DNA from: CALGLS01 sp965222105
Lineage (GTDB): Bacteria; Bacteroidota; Bacteroidia; Chitinophagales; Saprospiraceae
Length of the DNA: 64,000 bases
NCBI GenBank assembly: GCA_965222105.1
Contig: CBDCTQ010000010.1
Location: forward strand, 62,001 to 126,000
Direction: 5' to 3'
The notes below the pieces were generated by a model. The model did no database searches, was not told the origin of the DNA, and saw only the letters and a list, made by a program, of their open reading frames with translations. Made by a program: the position numbers and the translations under genes. This document shows, one piece after another, positions 26,992-34,737 of this stretch; position 1 is the stretch's first letter, and the number at the start of each line of letters is the position of its first letter.

Positions 26992-28215
26992 ATGAAAACC
27001 ATCAACAAAACACAACTATTCAATGCAAGTTGTATCGCTCTGATCGTAACGGCAATGACCTTCGCCATCCGGGCGGGGATATTGGGCCACTGGTCCGATG
27101 ATTATGGCCTGACCAATGTACAGTTGGGCTTCATCAATGCGATGGTGTTTTGGGGTTTCCCTGCAGCTACCGTGTTGGGCGGGTTGGCCTACAATACAGT
27201 GGGACCGAAGAGGCTTATGCAGTTGGCTTTTGTTTGCCACGTAGTAGGCTTATTGCTTACCATTTTTGCCGGTGGGTTGACGGGGCTGCTCGTGTCGACC
27301 TTCATTATTGGGCTGGCCAACGGGTCGGTGGAGGCTGCCTGCAATCCGATGATCTCCGACATGTACCACGACAACCAGACCACCATGCTCAACAAATTCC
27401 ACGTCTGGTTTCCGGGGGGGATCGTGATCGGTGCCCTCGTATCGAAGTTGATGACGGATATGGGCATGGGGTGGCAGGCCCAGGTGGCCGTCATGCTTAT
27501 TCCCACCCTCATTTATGGGCTGATGATCTATGGACAGCGCTTTCCCGATAGCCAAAATATTGAATCATCGACGGTGGTTAATCTAAAGAGTTTGATGGCG
27601 CCCTTGTTTATATTTATGGTGCTGTGTATGACGTTGACGGCCATCACCGAGTTGGGCACCCAGCAGTGGATCGAGCGTTTGTTGAGCAAGGCTGGCGCCA
27701 GCCCCATGCTCGTATTGGCCATGGTGACGGGGCTGATGGCCGTAGGGCGCTATTTCGCCGGGCCGGTGGTGCATCGGCTCAATCCGGTGGGCGTCCTGTG
27801 GGTATCGTCGATCATCGCGACAGTGGGCATCGTGCTTATGAGTCAGGCTACCGGGGCACTGGTATATGTGGCGGCTGTATTGTTTGCCATCGGTGTGATG
27901 TATTTCTGGCCGACGATGTTGGGGTTTGTTGGAGAGTACCTGCCAAAGACGGGGGCGTTGGGCATGTCGTTGATCGGTGGTGCAGGGATGTTTGCTACGG
28001 GCATCTGGCAGCCGGTGATCGGTGGGTGGTTGGATGCTGAAAAAGAAAAGGCCCTGGCCAGTGGACTGGCAGAAGATGCCGCCGAATTGGTGGCAGGACA
28101 GGCTACGCTCGACAATATTGCCGTGTTTCCAGCCATATTGATCGTACTGTTTGGCGGGCTGTTTTTCTTCCGCAAACGGCTGGAGGCACAGCGGGTTGGG
28201 CATTCAGGTGCATAG
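26992..28215 (+). CDS. MFS transporter, probable sugar or sugar-derivative permease
   Basis: A 407-residue inner-membrane protein with about 12 hydrophobic helices and the major facilitator pattern (LGGLAYNTVGPKRLMQ between helices 2 and 3, MAVGRYFAGPVVHRL in the second half). The start was set at ATG 26992, 22 bp after the DUF1080 lipoprotein stop; the longer frame reads back into that gene. The tight spacing suggests the transporter imports a product made by the upstream multidomain enzyme, most likely a sugar derivative. Substrate identity is inference. No terminator is evident before the repeat C region. Confidence 0.85.
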   Translation: MKTINKTQLFNASCIALIVTAMTFAIRAGILGHWSDDYGLTNVQLGFINAMVFWGFPAATVLGGLAYNTVGPKRLMQLAFVCHVVGLLLTIFAGGLTGLLVSTFIIGLANGSVEAACNPMISDMYHDNQTTMLNKFHVWFPGGIVIGALVSKLMTDMGMGWQAQVAVMLIPTLIYGLMIYGQRFPDSQNIESSTVVNLKSLMAPLFIFMVLCMTLTAITELGTQQWIERLLSKAGASPMLVLAMVTGLMAVGRYFAGPVVHRLNPVGVLWVSSIIATVGIVLMSQATGALVYVAAVLFAIGVMYFWPTMLGFVGEYLPKTGALGMSLIGGAGMFATGIWQPVIGGWLDAEKEKALASGLAEDAAELVAGQATLDNIAVFPAILIVLFGGLFFFRKRLEAQRVGHSGA

Positions 28216-28289
28216 GTCCGACAGGTCCAAAGACTATGAATTTTGCTTATTATTAACATATTGTTGCCTTTTTTTCAAAAAACCTCCCG

Positions 28290-28297
28290 TATCTTTG
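28290..28297 (+). promoter_or_regulatory. Probable Bacteroidota promoter -7 box
   Basis: TATCTTTG fits the TAnnTTTG consensus and lies upstream of the peroxiredoxin gene. The nearest upstream TTG is 23 bp away, a little further than the usual 19-21, so the promoter is only moderately supported. The repeat C tandem separates it from the coding start. Confidence 0.45.
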
Positions 28298-28326
28298 CGC
28301 CTAATTACTGAATGATACCGTAAATA

Positions 28327-28514
28327 CGCCAAAACACCGTGAAAGCCTGCCCCGGACTTGCTACGGGGGACTCCACTTCGTTACGCCTTCACGCCTGCCA
28401 TGTAGGCGATAGCCCCTCATGGGCACGCCAAAACACCGTGAAAGCCTGCCCCGGACTTGCTACGGGGGACTCCACTGCGTTACGCCTTCACGCCTGCCAC
28501 GCTCTGCGTGGGCA
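28327..28514 (+). repeat. Tandem direct repeat C, two units
   Basis: Unit 1 is 28327-28424 (98 bp) and unit 2 is 28425-28514 (90 bp). Both begin CGCCAAAACACCGTGAAAGC and share GGACTTGCTACGGGGGACT and TTACGCCTTCACGCCTGCCA nearly identically. A truncated third start (CGCCAAAACACC) follows at 28515. A diverged single copy lies at about 33343-33418. The units sit between the promoter-like box at 28290 and the peroxiredoxin ATG, thus in its probable 5' untranslated region. Confidence 0.85.
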
Positions 28515-28559
28515 CGCCAAAACACCAAAACACCACAACACCATTCAAAACAAACCATC

Positions 28560-29027
28560 ATGCTAAAAAAAGGAGACAAAGCCCCGAATTTCACCTTGAG
28601 AGCCACCGACAAATCGCAGGTTTCGTTGGAAGATTTTAAAGGACAAAACGTCGTACTGTTGTTTTTCCCGGTGGCATTTTCCAGTGTTTGCACCGAAGAA
28701 CTCTGCTCTATGCGCGATGACATTGGCACTTACGAAGACCTGGATGCCCAGATACTAGCCGTGTCGATTGATTCGTTATTTAGCCTGGGCAAATTCAAAG
28801 AATTGGAAGGTTACAATTTCCCGTTGCTTTCCGATTTCAACAAAACCGTCTCGCGGGCCTATGGTGCCCTATACGAAGATTGGGTGCTCGACATGCGGGG
28901 GGTGTCAAAGCGTTCGGCCTTTGTGATCGACAAAGAAGGTGTCGTACAATATGCAGAAGTGCTGGAATCGGCCGGAGATTTGCCCGATTTTGCCGCCGTA
29001 AAGGCGACTTTAACCCAATTGAACTAG
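28560..29027 (+). CDS. Peroxiredoxin (AhpC/TSA, AhpE- or BCP-like)
   Basis: A 155-residue thiol peroxidase that reduces hydroperoxides in the cytoplasm. The peroxidatic Cys44 is in FPVAFSSVCTEEL, a PxxxSxxC form of the family motif in which Ser replaces the usual Thr; Cys49 could act as a resolving cysteine. The later Arg of the active site is probably in MRGVSKRSAFVID. Length and pattern fit AhpE/BCP-type redoxins; which subgroup is uncertain. The start is ATG 28560, just after the tandem repeat C; the longer frame upstream is an artefact of the repeat. Confidence 0.88.
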   Translation: MLKKGDKAPNFTLRATDKSQVSLEDFKGQNVVLLFFPVAFSSVCTEELCSMRDDIGTYEDLDAQILAVSIDSLFSLGKFKELEGYNFPLLSDFNKTVSRAYGALYEDWVLDMRGVSKRSAFVIDKEGVVQYAEVLESAGDLPDFAAVKATLTQLN

Positions 29028-29112
29028 CAATTGCGAAAAAAAATTAATATTTTAGTGGCTTCATTTTTGACCTTAGCGCCATCGCTTTTACTGAAATACT
29101 ATAATCTAACTT

Positions 29113-29430
29113 ATGAACTTACAAGACATTCCCCTCAACACCTATGACCCGTCGCTCGACGAACTGGAAGAGTTACTGGTCATCGAAAAGGAAACCACCG
29201 GCGAAGTGGCTGAATTGGTCGTTTACAACGACGATTTCAACACCTTCGACTGGGTCATCAAATGCTTCATGGAAATACTCCAGCACTCCGAAGCACAGGC
29301 CGAGCAATGTTCGCTCATCATCCATTTCAATGGCAAGGCCACCGTCAAAACGGCACCTCAAAATGTGCTGCAACCCATGAAAGAAGGGTTGACCGACCGG
29401 GGGCTTTCGGCAGTGATCGAACATCTGTAA
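29113..29430 (+). CDS. clpS: ATP-dependent Clp protease adaptor ClpS
   Basis: A 105-residue protein with the ClpS core: VVYNDDFNTFDWVIKCFMEI (the NDD N-degron-binding segment and following helix), then EQCSLIIHFNGKATVKTAP and the C-terminal DRGLSAVIE strand. ClpS hands proteins bearing N-end-rule residues to ClpAP/ClpC for degradation. The next gene encodes the aminoacyl-transferase Aat, which creates such N-degrons, so the pair forms a compact N-degron module. A hairpin terminator lies between the two, implying separate expression. Confidence 0.9.
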   Translation: MNLQDIPLNTYDPSLDELEELLVIEKETTGEVAELVVYNDDFNTFDWVIKCFMEILQHSEAQAEQCSLIIHFNGKATVKTAPQNVLQPMKEGLTDRGLSAVIEHL

Positions 29431-29446
29431 TAATTAGTAATTATTG

Positions 29447-29466
29447 CCTGTCTACCGGCAGGTAGA
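29447..29466. repeat. Micro-palindrome P after clpS
   Basis: CCTGTCTACCGGCAGGTAGA, a 20-bp copy of the P palindrome standing alone between clpS and its terminator. Confidence 0.75.
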
Positions 29467-29480
29467 ATTTATTAATTCTG

Positions 29481-29515
29481 AAATGGCTTTTCCTTCCCGT
29501 GGAAAAGCCATTTTT
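29481..29515 (+). terminator. Intrinsic terminator after clpS
   Basis: Perfect 13-bp stem AAATGGCTTTTCC (29481-29493) and GGAAAAGCCATTT (29501-29513), 7-nt loop, followed by a T-run. It stands between clpS and aat. The A-run at the start of the left arm could also support termination on the minus strand. Confidence 0.85.
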
Positions 29516-29554
29516 CATTTTCGGGTTTCGCACCTATTCCCTTATTTTACGATC

Positions 29555-30250
29555 ATGTATGAGCTTTCGCAAAACGACCTGTACTTCCCTCCTCCTGAAG
29601 AGGCACATAGCAATGGCATGTTGGCCGTAGGTGGCGACCTTTCTCCCGAAAGGCTGCTGCATGCTTATAGCCACGGTATTTTCCCCTGGTACAACCCCGG
29701 CGATCCCATCATCTGGTGGACCCCCGACCCCCGTTTTGTCCTATTTCCCGAAAGGCTGAAAGTACACAAAAGCATGCGACCCTATTTCAACCAACAAAAG
29801 TTTTCCGTAAGCTATGATCGTGAATTTGAACAGGTGATCCATCATTGCCAGCGAAACCACCGCAAAGGCCAGTACGGCGGCACCTGGATCACCGAAGAGA
29901 TGGTACAAGCCTACACCAACCTCCACCGGCTGGGTCATGCTCACTCCGTCGAAGTATGGCAGGATGGGGAGCTGGTCGGGGGGCTTTATGGAGTGGCCTT
30001 GGGCAAAGTATTTTTTGGCGAATCGATGTTTACCCTGGTGAGTAATGCCTCCAAGTACGGGTTCATCTCCTTTGTCCGGCAGTTGGAAAAAGAGGGCTAC
30101 CGACTGATCGATTGTCAGCAACAAACCCGCCACCTGGCCAGCCTGGGCGCCGAAGCCATTCCGCGTGGTCGCTTTTTGGAAATTTTGAAAGAGAACCGGG
30201 TGTTGCCTTTGACGCCGGGGGGGTGGGGTGGCGAACAACCGTCTTTGTAA
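29555..30250 (+). CDS. aat: Leucyl/phenylalanyl-tRNA--protein transferase
   Basis: A 231-residue enzyme that moves Leu or Phe from tRNA to N-terminal Arg or Lys of proteins, making them ClpS substrates. Family motifs are complete: GLLAVGGDLSPERLL-like MLAVGGDLSPERLLHAY, GIFPWYNPGDPIIWWTPDPR, THSVEVW-like AHSVEVW, LVGGLYGVALGKVFFGESMF, SNASKYGF and DCQQQTRHLASLGA. The ATG at 29555 fits the family's N-terminus; the upstream extension crosses the terminator. It neighbours clpS and is convergent with xerD, 12 bp apart. Confidence 0.93.
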   Translation: MYELSQNDLYFPPPEEAHSNGMLAVGGDLSPERLLHAYSHGIFPWYNPGDPIIWWTPDPRFVLFPERLKVHKSMRPYFNQQKFSVSYDREFEQVIHHCQRNHRKGQYGGTWITEEMVQAYTNLHRLGHAHSVEVWQDGELVGGLYGVALGKVFFGESMFTLVSNASKYGFISFVRQLEKEGYRLIDCQQQTRHLASLGAEAIPRGRFLEILKENRVLPLTPGGWGGEQPSL

Positions 30251-30262
30251 GTTCCTTTCTCC

Positions 30263-31168
30263 TCATCGACTCCGCGGATGAAACGTCATAATCGTTTCCC
30301 GAAGGAAATCGCGGTCGAGGTGGGTATATATCTCGGTGGTGGTGATAGACTCGTGTCCCAGCATGTCCTGGATGGCGCGCAGGTCGGCTCCGCCTTCGAT
30401 CAGGTGGGTGGCAAAGGAGTGGCGAAAGGTATGGGGGCTGATGTTTTTGGTGATGCCTGCCGCCGCCGCCGCCTCTTTGACGATCATAAAGACCATTACC
30501 CTTGAAAGGGCTTTCCCACGTCGGTTGAGAAACAGGATGTTCTCGTGAGCGGGGTCGATGTTCATCTGTTTGTGCCGTACGCCTTCGATGTACAGTTGGA
30601 TGTGTTTAAGGGCTTCTGCACCGATGGGCACCAGCCGTTCTTTGTCGCCTTTGCCGGTCACTTTCACAAACCCTATGTTGGGGTATACGTTCGACAGCCG
30701 CAGATTGGTCAGTTCGCTTACGCGCAACCCGCAGGCGTACAGCGTTTCCAGCATGGCGCGGTTGCGGGTGCCGTGGGGCTGGCTCAGGTCGATGGTTTCG
30801 AGCATTTTTTTGATCTCTTCAAAGCTGAGCACTTCCGGAATTTTTCGGCTGAGGCGGGGGCTTTCGAGCAGCTCGGTGGGATCGTCGTCTATGAGGTCTT
30901 CTATCAAAAGGTATTTGTAAAAGGCTTTCAGGCCGGAGAGAAGACGGGCCTGGGAGCGGTCGCCCAGCCCCAGCTCGTTGAGCCACAAAAGGAAAGACTC
31001 CAGCATTTCGCGGGTCACATCTTTGGGGGAGGCACTATTGTTGTGGAGGGCAAGATAGGATTCCAGTTTGGACACATCCTGAACATAGGCCGAAATGGAA
31101 TTGGCCGACATCGACCGCTCCAGCATCAGATAGGATTTAAAACCATTGACGAATGGCTTCCAGGACAT
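30263..31168 (-). CDS. xerD: Site-specific tyrosine recombinase XerD
   Basis: A 301-residue tyrosine recombinase for chromosome-dimer resolution at dif. It has an N-terminal SAM-like DNA-binding domain (residues about 3-85) and a catalytic domain with all active-site residues: Arg in CGLRVSELTNL, Lys in GKGDKERLVP, His-x-x-Arg in PHTFRHSFATHL, His in MLGHESI and Tyr nucleophile in TEIYTHLD. Length and the motif TRNRAMLETLYACGLRVSEL fit XerD rather than an integron or phage integrase. No adjacent attachment site or cargo is seen, consistent with a housekeeping role. Confidence 0.92.
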   Translation of the reverse strand: MSWKPFVNGFKSYLMLERSMSANSISAYVQDVSKLESYLALHNNSASPKDVTREMLESFLLWLNELGLGDRSQARLLSGLKAFYKYLLIEDLIDDDPTELLESPRLSRKIPEVLSFEEIKKMLETIDLSQPHGTRNRAMLETLYACGLRVSELTNLRLSNVYPNIGFVKVTGKGDKERLVPIGAEALKHIQLYIEGVRHKQMNIDPAHENILFLNRRGKALSRVMVFMIVKEAAAAAGITKNISPHTFRHSFATHLIEGGADLRAIQDMLGHESITTTEIYTHLDRDFLRETIMTFHPRSR

Positions 31169-31310
31169 AGCGTTTCATATTATAAATAACGCAATTTGCC
31201 ATTATTTTTGCAAAAAAGGTAATAATACGTACATTTATACCTGATTGCAGCCGCTAGATGTGCTATGGGGTGCAATCAAACGAAAAACAACTAGAGAAAA
31301 CTTATAACAC

Positions 31311-32195
31311 ATGAGATCCGTCTTCTTCGGCTTCGTGGTTTTTTTGATATGGGCTGTCTTTGCACGTTATTATTACGTTTGTGTCATAAAAGACCATTGC
31401 AGTGCTACTCCCGTTATGGAAAAGGTAGACACACGACCCAACACCCTTACTCTTTCCTACGGAGAAGAGGTGCTGTTGGAAAACTACGACCAATTCCTTT
31501 TTAAAAAGGGAGAACAACTGCCTACGCTCAATGACGACAATAAGTCATTCCTCGACTCGGTGGCAGCACTCCTCAACCAGTGGAACGAACGCAACCTGAC
31601 CATCACCGGGTTTTACACCGAAGGTGAAAAAAACAGCCCGCTATCCAATACTTTTCAGGAAAACCTGGGCCTGGCACGTGCCGAAGCCATCCGCAAATTG
31701 CTCATTGCCCGCGGCGTCAGCCAAAAAAGGATCAGCCTGGACCACCAACTCGTCAACAACAATAAGCTGATCGAACACATCCAATTTACGCTCTATCCCG
31801 CCGGTGTCGACGAAGAAAATCCGGAGGAATACGCCAAAACACAATTTACTTTTCACGACATGACCTACTCGGATGCCAACTTCGCCGTTGACTCCGATGT
31901 GTTCAACCCCGGCCCCGCCTTTAAACTCTATGCCGACTCGGTGGTCAACTATCTCCAAACCCGGAACGACGCCCGGCTAACCATTATTGGCCATACCGAC
32001 AATTCCGGCAACCACGGCTACAATGACCTGCTGGGCCTGAAAAGAGCCAAGAGTGCGCGCCGGTATTTTAAAAATAAAGGCGTCACCACTACCATAAAGA
32101 CAGAGTCGCGCGGCGAACGCCAGCCCGTAGCTCCCAACGATACCGATGCCAACAAACAAAAAAACCGGCGGGTCAATTTTTTAATCAATAATTGA
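31311..32195 (+). CDS. OmpA family protein with two OmpA-like segments
   Basis: A 294-residue envelope protein. The N-terminus (VFFGFVVFLIWAVFARYYYV) is a membrane anchor or uncleaved signal. The C-terminal third is a standard OmpA peptidoglycan-binding domain: LTIIGHTDNSGNHGYNDLLGLKRAKSARRYF and NRRVNFLI. The middle (about 65-165) looks like a second, degenerate OmpA-like domain (LTITGFYTEGEKN, LGLARAEAIRKLLIARGV). It probably bridges the inner membrane and peptidoglycan. The HhH coiled-coil membrane protein gene follows after 63 bp, so the two may be an operon. Confidence 0.86.
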   Translation: MRSVFFGFVVFLIWAVFARYYYVCVIKDHCSATPVMEKVDTRPNTLTLSYGEEVLLENYDQFLFKKGEQLPTLNDDNKSFLDSVAALLNQWNERNLTITGFYTEGEKNSPLSNTFQENLGLARAEAIRKLLIARGVSQKRISLDHQLVNNNKLIEHIQFTLYPAGVDEENPEEYAKTQFTFHDMTYSDANFAVDSDVFNPGPAFKLYADSVVNYLQTRNDARLTIIGHTDNSGNHGYNDLLGLKRAKSARRYFKNKGVTTTIKTESRGERQPVAPNDTDANKQKNRRVNFLINN

Positions 32196-32258
32196 TAATC
32201 AAAATAAAATTTAACTCCATATTCACATAATCAATTAATCTCTGTAACCATCCTTCTG

Positions 32259-33311
32259 ATGAATATCGACAATTTAAAAGCGTTTTTTTCTGAACTTTTC
32301 ACCCAGCTTTCTCACGAGGATAGCTGGACCATCCTCTTTTTTCTGCTCGTCACATTCCTGCTGGGGCTCTTCTTCGGATGGCTGTCGCGCTGGTCCAGGA
32401 TCAGCCGCTTGAAGCGAGAGATCAGACAAAAAGACAAAGAACTCATCCAGCTTCGCGCTGAAAACGGTGCCTTCAAAGAACAACTTGAACTCAAAGAAGA
32501 AGCCCTCCATAAACTCCAATCGGAGTTGGAAGAAATACAAAGCCGTACCCGCCAACTGGAAGAGGAAAACAGCCACCTCAAATCCGACCTCAAAAACAGC
32601 CAGCGGATCGCCTCCAGCATCAGCGCCGAAAACGCCTCCAACCTCGAACGGATCGACGAACTCCACAAAGTTGTCGCCGACCTCCAATACAAAAATGATG
32701 AACTAACCGCCCTGGCCGACCGCGGCCACCTCAACACCGACGACGTCGAACACCTCCAGGATACTTTCGAGCTGACCACCAACCGCATCAACGCCCTCGA
32801 AGTGAAACTGTCCCGCCTCGAAAACGAAAACCAAAACCTGCGCAGTGAACTCAGCGGCAGCACCGGAAAACACACCACCCCCAGCGACTTTACCGACATT
32901 GGACTGCTGTCGATAAAATCGCGACTGGAACAACTGGAAAAAGAAAACAACCGCCTCCAGAAAAAACTCGATAGCCTCCAACCTGCTACCTCACCGGCCA
33001 CAACAGCCCCGGCCGTCACCGAAGAGATCAACATAGAAGAGCGATCCATCAACGCCCGAACGGCCTTGAGTTCCGTAATAGGCACGCGGATCAAAGCCGC
33101 CTCCCCCAACGAAAAAAACGACTTGAAAAAGATCAACGGCATCGGCCCATTTATTGAGAAAAAACTCAACGACGTGGGCATCTACACCTACGAGCAGATC
33201 AGTCAGTTCGACGCCGAGATCATCCAACAGGTGACCGACGCCATCCAGTTTTTCCCCGGCCGGATCGCACGCGACAACTGGGTAGGGCAGGCAAAAAAAC
33301 TCATGAAATAA
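32259..33311 (+). CDS. Membrane-anchored coiled-coil protein with C-terminal helix-hairpin-helix
   Basis: A 350-residue protein with one membrane helix (about residues 24-42, ILFFLLVTFLLGLFFGWL), then a long coiled coil (about 45-245) rich in Glu, Leu and Lys. A linker leads to a C-terminal helix-hairpin-helix domain: DLKKINGIGPFIEKKLNDVGIYTYEQI and FFPGRIARDNWVGQAKKLM. This tail is the flap-endonuclease-1-like HhH found on many Bacteroidota membrane and ribosomal proteins. It may bind nucleic acid near the membrane; the role is not established. It lies downstream of the OmpA-like gene. Confidence 0.82.
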   Translation: MNIDNLKAFFSELFTQLSHEDSWTILFFLLVTFLLGLFFGWLSRWSRISRLKREIRQKDKELIQLRAENGAFKEQLELKEEALHKLQSELEEIQSRTRQLEEENSHLKSDLKNSQRIASSISAENASNLERIDELHKVVADLQYKNDELTALADRGHLNTDDVEHLQDTFELTTNRINALEVKLSRLENENQNLRSELSGSTGKHTTPSDFTDIGLLSIKSRLEQLEKENNRLQKKLDSLQPATSPATTAPAVTEEINIEERSINARTALSSVIGTRIKAASPNEKNDLKKINGIGPFIEKKLNDVGIYTYEQISQFDAEIIQQVTDAIQFFPGRIARDNWVGQAKKLMK

Positions 33312-33314
33312 TAG

Positions 33315-33420
33315 ACATTATGAATCAACCGTAAAATCTTGCCCCGATTGCGATCGGGGGACTAGCTCCTTCGCTGCATGCTTCCTGCCTGTTATTCAGG
33401 CGATAGCCCCGCATGGGTAA
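33315..33420. repeat. Diverged repeat C copy with a repeat-A-like end
   Basis: Starts with TAGACATTATGAA, the terminal sequence of repeat A. It then has CTTGCCCCGATTGCGATCGG, a CCCCGAT/ATCGGGG palindrome, and TATTCAGGCGATAGCCCC GCATGGG, related to the repeat C units at 28.3 kb (AGGCGATAGCCCCTCATGGG). No right-hand repeat A end is evident. It looks like a composite of two families. Confidence 0.6.
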
Positions 33421-33453
33421 GTCAATCAAAAATCAGTAATCTGTCAATCAATA

Positions 33454-34658
33454 ATGTATAAACTGGTGTTGCACTCCAAAAAGGAAGGCTCTGTGTTGCG
33501 TCGCCATCCCTGGGTTTTTTCGGGGGCAGTGGCTCACCAGGAAGCAGGCATAGAAGATGGAGACCTGGTGGAGGTATACCACTCCAATGACACCTATTTG
33601 GCCACCGGCCACTATCAGGACGCAAGCATTAAAGTGCGTCTTTTTTCTTTTGAACCCACCCCTGCCGATGCCGGTTTCTGGACCCGAAAGATCCAACAAG
33701 CCGCTGATCTTCGGCAACAGTTGGGGTTTGTGGTTCCGGCAAAGGATTCATCCAACAATGCCACTACAAATTGTTTCCGCCTCGTCAACGCAGAAGGGGA
33801 CGGCTGCCCCGGTCTGGTCATCGACATTTACAACCAGACGGCCGTCATACAATGCCACTCCATTGGGATGCACCGGCAATGGTCGGAGTTGACAACCGCT
33901 CTGACCCGCGTTTTTGGCGAAAGCCTTAGCTGCATCTACAACAAAAGCAAACAAGCCCTGCCTCCCAACTATGCCGCCACAGTTGAAGACGGATGTCTAT
34001 ATGGTTCATCTTCCAAAGATATCCTCGTTGTAGAAAACGGCCATACCTTTCACATCGATTATCAAACCGGACAAAAAACGGGATTTTTCCTCGACCAGCG
34101 AGACAACCGGCAACTACTCGCCCAATATGCTCCCGACAAAAACATACTGAATGCCTATTGTTACTCCGGCGGTTTTTCGGTTTACGGCCTGGCTAAGGGT
34201 GCCCGCCGTGTACACTCTGTTGACGCTTCCGCAAAGGCAATGGCTTTGTGCCAAAAAAATGTGGAAGCCAATATCGACGATGCTGCTGCCCGTCACACAA
34301 GTTTTACCTCCGATGTAAATCACTTCTTCAAAGAGTCTACCGAAGTTTACGACCTGATCGTATTAGATCCACCGGCTTTCGCCAAAAACGATCGAAACGA
34401 CATAATGCGGTACAGGGCTACAAACGCATCAACGCCACTGCCTTGCGGCAAATAGCGCCAGGAGGTATCTTGTTTACCTTCTCCTGCTCGCAGGTGATCG
34501 ACCGGAGGTTATTTCAATCCACTATTCAGGCGGCAGCCATTGAGATAGGGCGGAACGTGCGGATTTTGCATCAGCTTTCTCAGCCGGCGGACCATCCCGT
34601 CAGTGTTTTTCATTCGGAGGGAAGCTATTTGAAGGGGCTGGTTCTGAGTGTTAAATAA
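33454..34658 (+). pseudogene. RlmI-like class I SAM-dependent rRNA methyltransferase, single-base frameshift
   Basis: Expected to make 5-methylcytosine in 23S rRNA. The first frame has an N-terminal PUA-like region (HPWVFSGAVAHQEAGIEDGD) and the methyltransferase core (GFFLDQRDNR, NAYCYSGGFSVYGLAKGA, LIVLDPPAFAKN), then goes out of frame and stops at 34455. Another frame supplies the expected continuation KRHNAVQGYKRINATALRQI, PGGILFTFSCSQ and a normal end at 34658. Adding one A to the run at 34395-34397 restores DPPAFAKNDRKRHN and a 401-residue protein of family length. An assembly error is at least as likely as true inactivation. Confidence 0.88.
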
Positions 34659-34670
34659 GTAGTTATGATA

Positions 34671-34708
34671 TTTTCAAAAACAAACGGGCAACGATGTACT
34701 CGCTGCCC
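34671..34708 (-). terminator. Terminator of the LEA-like gene (minus strand)
   Basis: On the minus strand, GGGCA/TGCCC (34704-34708 and 34686-34690, with further partial pairing in the loop) is followed by a T-rich tract (complement of 34671-34685). It lies 30 bp past the stop of the repeat-protein gene. Confidence 0.55.
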
Positions 34709-34737
34709 GCGGTTATTCAAAAAACACACTTAATCAT

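Noticed and set aside
28327..28514. Tandem repeat considered as a CRISPR array
   Set aside because: Units of 90-98 bp are contiguous, with no short repeat/spacer alternation and no cas genes nearby.
30263..31168. Tyrosine recombinase as integrase of a mobile island
   Set aside because: Length and motifs fit the housekeeping XerD; no attachment-site duplication, tRNA target or cargo is adjacent.
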